Source of the DNA: an uncultured Bacillota bacterium
Lineage (GTDB): Bacteria > Bacillota_I > Bacilli_A > RFN20 > CAG-288
Direction of reading: 5' to 3'
Assembly: GCA_949290645.1 (NCBI GenBank)
Contig: CASESG010000003.1
Span: forward strand, 124,001 to 188,000
Length of the DNA stretch: 64,000 bases
Part shown: one piece after another, positions 60,119-64,000 of the stretch
Layout: each line of letters opens with the position of its first letter
Numbering within the stretch: position 1 is the stretch's first letter
The notes under the pieces: generated by a model
Database searches by the model: none
The model's input: only the letters and a program-made list of their open reading frames with translations
Told to the model about the DNA's origin: nothing
Position numbers and translations under genes: made by a program

Positions 60119-61684
60119 CTATTCTTCACGATATTGATCGGCCATCAGGACATAGCTTTTCCGGCCGTGGAAATCGTTGCAGTGAAAACTTCCCGTGAAG
60201 ATGGAAAGCTCCGCTCCGGCATGATGAACGGCGGAAAAAGGCTGGAAAAAGATGGCTTTCGACAATTTTTTCTCATCCGTGACGAAGAAGTAATTCTTTC
60301 CTTCCTTGATATCTTCCGTGGAACAGGTGAGCTCGAAAGCCGGAGCAGGGAATGAGCTGCCGAAGGGCTCGAACATCTCCAACGTATGATAGTTTTCCTC
60401 ATTCAGGTCTTCCAAGGTCAAAGGAAGATTGTCCTTCTTGTGCTCTTCTTTCTTCTCAAGTCGAGCCTTTTCGAGATAGCTGAGAAAATTCGTCGCAAAT
60501 TGGAAGTAGTCTTTCTCCTTGATGGTGACCCCACAGGCCAAGTCGTGCCCTCCGAAAGCCAAGAGGCGGTCTTTCTGGGAAGAGAGGAAGTCCATCAGAT
60601 GGAAGCCTTCCGTCGCCCGAATCGAGCCGACAAGGGTGCCTTCCTGATTCTCGGCATGGGACAAGACCGCGACTGGATGCCCCTTCTCTCGCAAGAGGCG
60701 ATTGGCATAAAGCCCGGCAAGACCCGAAGGCGCATCGACGAGAACGACCGTTCCGCCTTCGGTCTCAAGCGTCCTTCCCTCGACGGGAAGAAGACTCTTG
60801 ACGATTGACTTTCTCTTCTGGTTGATCTCAGTCATCCACTGGGAAAGAGCATGTGCATAGACTTTGTCCTGATAGCGAATCAAGAACCAGCAAGCCTTGT
60901 TTGACGACATCGAATCCTGCATCATGCGTCCGACGGCATTGAGAGTCGGGATCAATTGGAAAGAGAGATCCTCGTAGCTGGCCTTTTCCGGAAGTAGAAA
61001 ACTCACATTCGGGAAATGAATCCGGTTCTGGAACAAAAGCGCAAGCTTGGCGAAGACAAGGTTGTTTCCCACAAGGGGCATGCAGTCGGAGAAAACGGCA
61101 AGGCCCGCCAGAAAGGCCAGATATTCGTCATCCTTGCCAAGAAGCGAGCGAGCCACGAAATAACAGAGGGAGGCGGCGGAACAATCGTAGTCGAGGAAGC
61201 CGCTCAAGCGATGGTGAAAGACAAACGAACAGGGAGGAAGAGTCGAGTCGCACAGATGGTGATCGACCACCAGGACCTCCATGCCAAGAGAACGCGCCAG
61301 AGCGATGCTTTCGTGGCAACGGATGCCGTTGTCGACAAGGACAATTAAGGAATATCCTTTCTCATGGAACTGCTTGACCCGGGACTCATGAAGTCCGTAA
61401 CCTTCGACGTAGCGGCTCGGGATGAAGAAGCCGACATCCAGTCCCAAGGCGGAGAGGGCGATTTTCAAGATCGCCGTCGACGTCAGGCCATCGACATCAT
61501 AGTCGCCATAGAGAACGACCTTTTCCTTCCTCTCGACGGCCAGGGAGAGACGGCGGACGACCGCCTGAAAGTCCTTCGTCTCATCCGGAAGTCTCAAATC
61601 AGCAAAAGACCCCGGGGTCGAACGGACCCTGAGGTCTTCCGTCGTCATGTGGTAATGTTCGAGGAGATTCGCCAGAAACGACAT
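60119..61684 (-). CDS. recJ: Single-strand-specific exonuclease RecJ (short form)
   Basis: RecJ digests single-stranded DNA 5' to 3'. The 521-residue protein has the DHH motifs: VVLYGDYDVDGLTSTA, LIVLVDNGIRCHESI, VLVVDHHLCDS and the DHHA1 glycine motif LLAFGGHDLACGV, followed by an OB domain. At 521 residues it is much shorter than the Bacillus enzyme and lacks its C-terminal extension. It follows secDF by 1 base without a Shine-Dalgarno sequence, so it is probably coupled. Confidence 0.92.
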   Translation of the reverse strand: MSFLANLLEHYHMTTEDLRVRSTPGSFADLRLPDETKDFQAVVRRLSLAVERKEKVVLYGDYDVDGLTSTAILKIALSALGLDVGFFIPSRYVEGYGLHESRVKQFHEKGYSLIVLVDNGIRCHESIALARSLGMEVLVVDHHLCDSTLPPCSFVFHHRLSGFLDYDCSAASLCYFVARSLLGKDDEYLAFLAGLAVFSDCMPLVGNNLVFAKLALLFQNRIHFPNVSFLLPEKASYEDLSFQLIPTLNAVGRMMQDSMSSNKACWFLIRYQDKVYAHALSQWMTEINQKRKSIVKSLLPVEGRTLETEGGTVVLVDAPSGLAGLYANRLLREKGHPVAVLSHAENQEGTLVGSIRATEGFHLMDFLSSQKDRLLAFGGHDLACGVTIKEKDYFQFATNFLSYLEKARLEKKEEHKKDNLPLTLEDLNEENYHTLEMFEPFGSSFPAPAFELTCSTEDIKEGKNYFFVTDEKKLSKAIFFQPFSAVHHAGAELSIFTGSFHCNDFHGRKSYVLMADQYREE

Positions 61685-61685
61685 A

Positions 61686-64000
61686 TCAGTGATGGAAATC
61701 GTTCAGGCCAGGAATGATGGTCTCGTGCGGAGCATCCTCATCCACGTAGACGATTCCGTCTTTCGCCGGTTTCGCCTTTGCGATGCCTTTTTTCTCCCGT
61801 CTCTTCTCCAGATAGGCATGAACCTTCTTGAAGCTGATGTGCAAAGAGAGGAAGTGATAGAAAGGCAGGGAGAAGAGGACAAGGGTGAGAAGGACAAGAA
61901 GAGAGCCAAGGGCGAGAATTCCAGCCAAGGGAATCGTGGCCGAATTGAGCAAGAAGAAGGAAAGGGAGAGAAGAATCATGCTGATTCCCGTTCCCAAGAC
62001 GGCCGAGAAAGATCGGAGAGCGGAATCGTTGCAGAGCCTCGTGCGAAGCTCAGCATCGGCATCGTGACGGGCGTTGAGTTCCTTGAGCAGGACCTTGTTC
62101 CTTCCCAGAAGCGGGACGATCAGGAAGAGGACAAGGAGGAACGTCGCAAGGACACCGAAGGCCGAATAGCTGTTGAACGGAATCCGTGTCGCCGAGAGCA
62201 AGCCGATTGCCAAGGAAGAGAAGACCTCACCCGTCGCAGCCGTCGTCAAGCCGACGAGGATGCCGTAGCGGAGGAAGAGATAGAAGGCGGCAAACAGAGG
62301 GAGAACGAAGAGAATCAAGAAGAGATTGACGGAGGAGTGATAGACGTTCGTCGGGGTCACGACATAGGAGCCAAGCTCCAACGAAGAGGAATCGAAGTGC
62401 GCATCGTTGCCGAGAGAGATGGTGATATTGTCGACCGTGACGATTCTTTCGCGGATTCCCTGATCGAGGAAATTGAGGAATTGCTGACCATCCTGAAGCT
62501 CAAGTTCGCTGACGTTGCGATCGATGTCGACCGAGAAATACGTCAGGAAGTAGGAGTTGTCATTTTCATCCTTGCGCTCGATCGTATTGAGGGAAGCCGT
62601 CTCCGGATAATAGACGAAGCCATATTCGATCGGACCGTTTTCCTTTTCGTATGAGGAGGCATCCTCCTCGCTGACAAGGACGTAGGAATTCCCTTCCTCC
62701 GTCTTTCCGAGCTCCTCGAGATAGCCTAGGAAGCGTTCCGAAGTCGTGAGTCGGTCATAGGCGACCAAGTCCGAGCGATAGCTGATTGACAGGGTGAAGC
62801 CTTCCTCATACGTCCCGGCATTGTTGAAGATTGAGAAGCCATCTCCGCCGAAAGCTTGGGTGATAGGGAGAGCGATGGCAAGAAGGGCAAGGGCAACCGA
62901 GCCAAAGATCGGCCAGGACAATTTCGAATAATGCTTCTTCTCAAGCGAAACAGGGGAAAATTTCTTTCCTTCCTTCTTCGCCTTCATCGTGAACAAGGCG
63001 AAGGCCGGAACAAGACCTCTCTTGCTGTCCTTTGTCAGCCAATACATGGCCCATTTGTTCAAATAGTTCGTGGCGAAGAAAGTGAGGATGGAACCGATCA
63101 TGATTGTTCCGAAGAAAGTCTGGAAATAGCCAGTGGCGAACAAGAAGCCGAACAGGGAAACGATGAGGATGACGACTGAGGCATCCAAGGAGAGGAAGAA
63201 GGAGCGGCGATAGCCTTCGCGATTGGCCTTCTCGAGGTCACCCTTGAGTCGATATTCCTGACGAACGTGAGTGAAGTAATTCAAGGAGAGGAAAGAAGAG
63301 AGGGCGGCGATGACAAAGAGGCCGACAATCGTCGAGACCGAGAGCTCAAATCCAAGGGCGGTCACAAGCCAGAGCGAAGCAAAAGTCGAAAGCGACAACG
63401 TCACGGCACCCGTCAGTCCGGAAAGGCCGAAGAAGACGACGAAGAGGATTGAAACGACAAGAAGAGCGAGGCCGCAAATCAGGTAAGCAGTCGAAATCGA
63501 GCCGTTGCCGAAAGTCGGAGCAACCGCATTCTCATACAGATATTCGATATTGAAGCCATAATCGGTCGCATTGAGTGAAGTGACAAGGGCGCGCGCCGAA
63601 GCGACCGTGAAGGCATTGCCGTCCATGTCGGAAGTGATGACGATCTGCTGGGTATCCTCGTTGTAGTTGCTGACATCCATCTCGGCGAGAACCTTGTTCT
63701 TTGTCTCTTCCATCACGACTGCGTCGTTCACGCCATACGCCTTGGCAAAGGTATCATCGAGCATCTTGTTGGCCCAGAGATAGAGCGTCGTCCCGCGCGT
63801 ATCGCTCGTGCTGTCGTCCGATTCCGAATCGTCGGAAGTGTCTTCCGTTTCGCCGGCGACCGTATCATCCGCATGGTTCGTCCCGGCCTCTTCCGCCTGA
63901 TCGCGCATCGTCTCGAAATCCGTCGCCGAGGACAGATTCAAGGCGACATAGGGAGTCGTACCGTTGTAGACGATTTCCGCGACCGTGTCCGTCGAAAAGA
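61686..64000 (-). CDS. secDF: Protein export protein SecDF, cut at its start by the window edge
   Basis: The frame is open to base 64000, so the TTG at 63941 is internal and the true start is outside. The visible 771 residues begin in the SecD outer domain (VYNGTTPYVALNLSSATDFE), contain an acidic Ser/Asp-rich insertion (about 27 residues from VAGETEDTSDD), the six SecD helices, then the SecF half with its own outer loop and six helices. SecDF uses the proton gradient to pull proteins out of SecYEG. It ends with an acidic tail. In Bacillus secDF also neighbours recJ. Confidence 0.92.
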   Translation of the reverse strand, partial: FSTDTVAEIVYNGTTPYVALNLSSATDFETMRDQAEEAGTNHADDTVAGETEDTSDDSESDDSTSDTRGTTLYLWANKMLDDTFAKAYGVNDAVVMEETKNKVLAEMDVSNYNEDTQQIVITSDMDGNAFTVASARALVTSLNATDYGFNIEYLYENAVAPTFGNGSISTAYLICGLALLVVSILFVVFFGLSGLTGAVTLSLSTFASLWLVTALGFELSVSTIVGLFVIAALSSFLSLNYFTHVRQEYRLKGDLEKANREGYRRSFFLSLDASVVILIVSLFGFLFATGYFQTFFGTIMIGSILTFFATNYLNKWAMYWLTKDSKRGLVPAFALFTMKAKKEGKKFSPVSLEKKHYSKLSWPIFGSVALALLAIALPITQAFGGDGFSIFNNAGTYEEGFTLSISYRSDLVAYDRLTTSERFLGYLEELGKTEEGNSYVLVSEEDASSYEKENGPIEYGFVYYPETASLNTIERKDENDNSYFLTYFSVDIDRNVSELELQDGQQFLNFLDQGIRERIVTVDNITISLGNDAHFDSSSLELGSYVVTPTNVYHSSVNLFLILFVLPLFAAFYLFLRYGILVGLTTAATGEVFSSLAIGLLSATRIPFNSYSAFGVLATFLLVLFLIVPLLGRNKVLLKELNARHDADAELRTRLCNDSALRSFSAVLGTGISMILLSLSFFLLNSATIPLAGILALGSLLVLLTLVLFSLPFYHFLSLHISFKKVHAYLEKRREKKGIAKAKPAKDGIVYVDEDAPHETIIPGLNDFHH

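Noticed and set aside
1-64000. Mycoplasma genetic code (TGA as Trp)
   Set aside because: TGA closes many genes at the family-typical length and Trp is TGG throughout.
1-64000. CRISPR arrays, rRNA and tRNA genes
   Set aside because: Apart from the A+T island, all intergenic gaps are under 200 bases and show no array repeats or cloverleaf sequences; the island has none either.

Overview
The window reads as chromosomal DNA from a low-redundancy member of the Firmicutes/Bacilli, probably one of the uncultured lineages close to Mollicutes or Erysipelotrichia. That placement is inference. It rests on gene neighbourhoods shared with Bacillus (nusB-xseA-xseB-dxs-recN, xerD-deoB, yqeG-yqeH-yqeK-rsfS, era-recO-glyS-dnaG-sigA-trmK-nif3, dnaB-dnaI-thrS), on a mycoplasma-like EF-P loop, and on tight ATGA-type gene overlaps. 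G+C is clearly above half by eye except in one island. TGA is used as a stop and Trp is TGG, so the standard bacterial code applies and not the mycoplasma code.

Layout. Bases 1-12139 are a rightward run: 3' end of tex, an Asp23-like gene, a membrane protein, nusB, xseA, xseB, dxs, recN, dinB, xerD, deoB, then a lipoprotein and permease of an ABC importer. Bases 12140-12557 are an A+T-rich, gene-free island holding a 28-bp sequence that closely matches a chromosome-dimer-resolution site (dif). From 12558 to the right edge most genes run leftwards: mtnN, rsfS, yqeK, yqeH, yqeG, parC, parE; yneF, efp, rpmG; a DEAD-box helicase, aspS, hisS, relA, apt; a second sigma factor, nif3, trmK, rpoD, dnaG, glyS, recO, era, a ybeY-cdd fusion, a C39-peptidase membrane protein, dnaI, dnaB; ftsL-like, rsmH, mraZ; an unknown gene, thyX, pheT, pheS, ftsZ, ftsA, divIB, an unknown gene, recJ and secDF (cut by the right edge). 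Rightward exceptions are plsY, ispG, ispH and pyk-glk-thrS. Genes on both sides point towards the island, as expected where the two replichores meet, so 12.3 kb is best read as the replication terminus.

Functionally the window is almost all housekeeping. It covers the MEP isoprenoid steps dxs/ispG/ispH, DNA repair and recombination (xseAB, recN, recO, recJ, dinB, xerD), replication start and priming (dnaB, dnaI, dnaG, topoisomerase IV), transcription (two sigma factors, nusB), translation (six aminoacyl-tRNA synthetases, era, efp, ybeY, rsfS, yqeH), stringent response (relA), division (ftsZ, ftsA, divIB, mraZ) and secretion (secDF). No phage, insertion sequence, CRISPR array, rRNA or tRNA was seen.

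The unusual points are: the dif-like site and its repeat-rich island; at least four genes whose -10 box lies 6-7 bases before the start codon, predicting leaderless mRNAs; the YbeY-cytidine deaminase fusion; degenerate active or nucleotide-binding sites in the N-terminal domain of YqeK, in DnaI and in FtsA; a sigma-A with a histone-H1-like tail; a C39 peptidase with a membrane domain but no ATPase; and a dcw cluster split and stripped of its mur genes.
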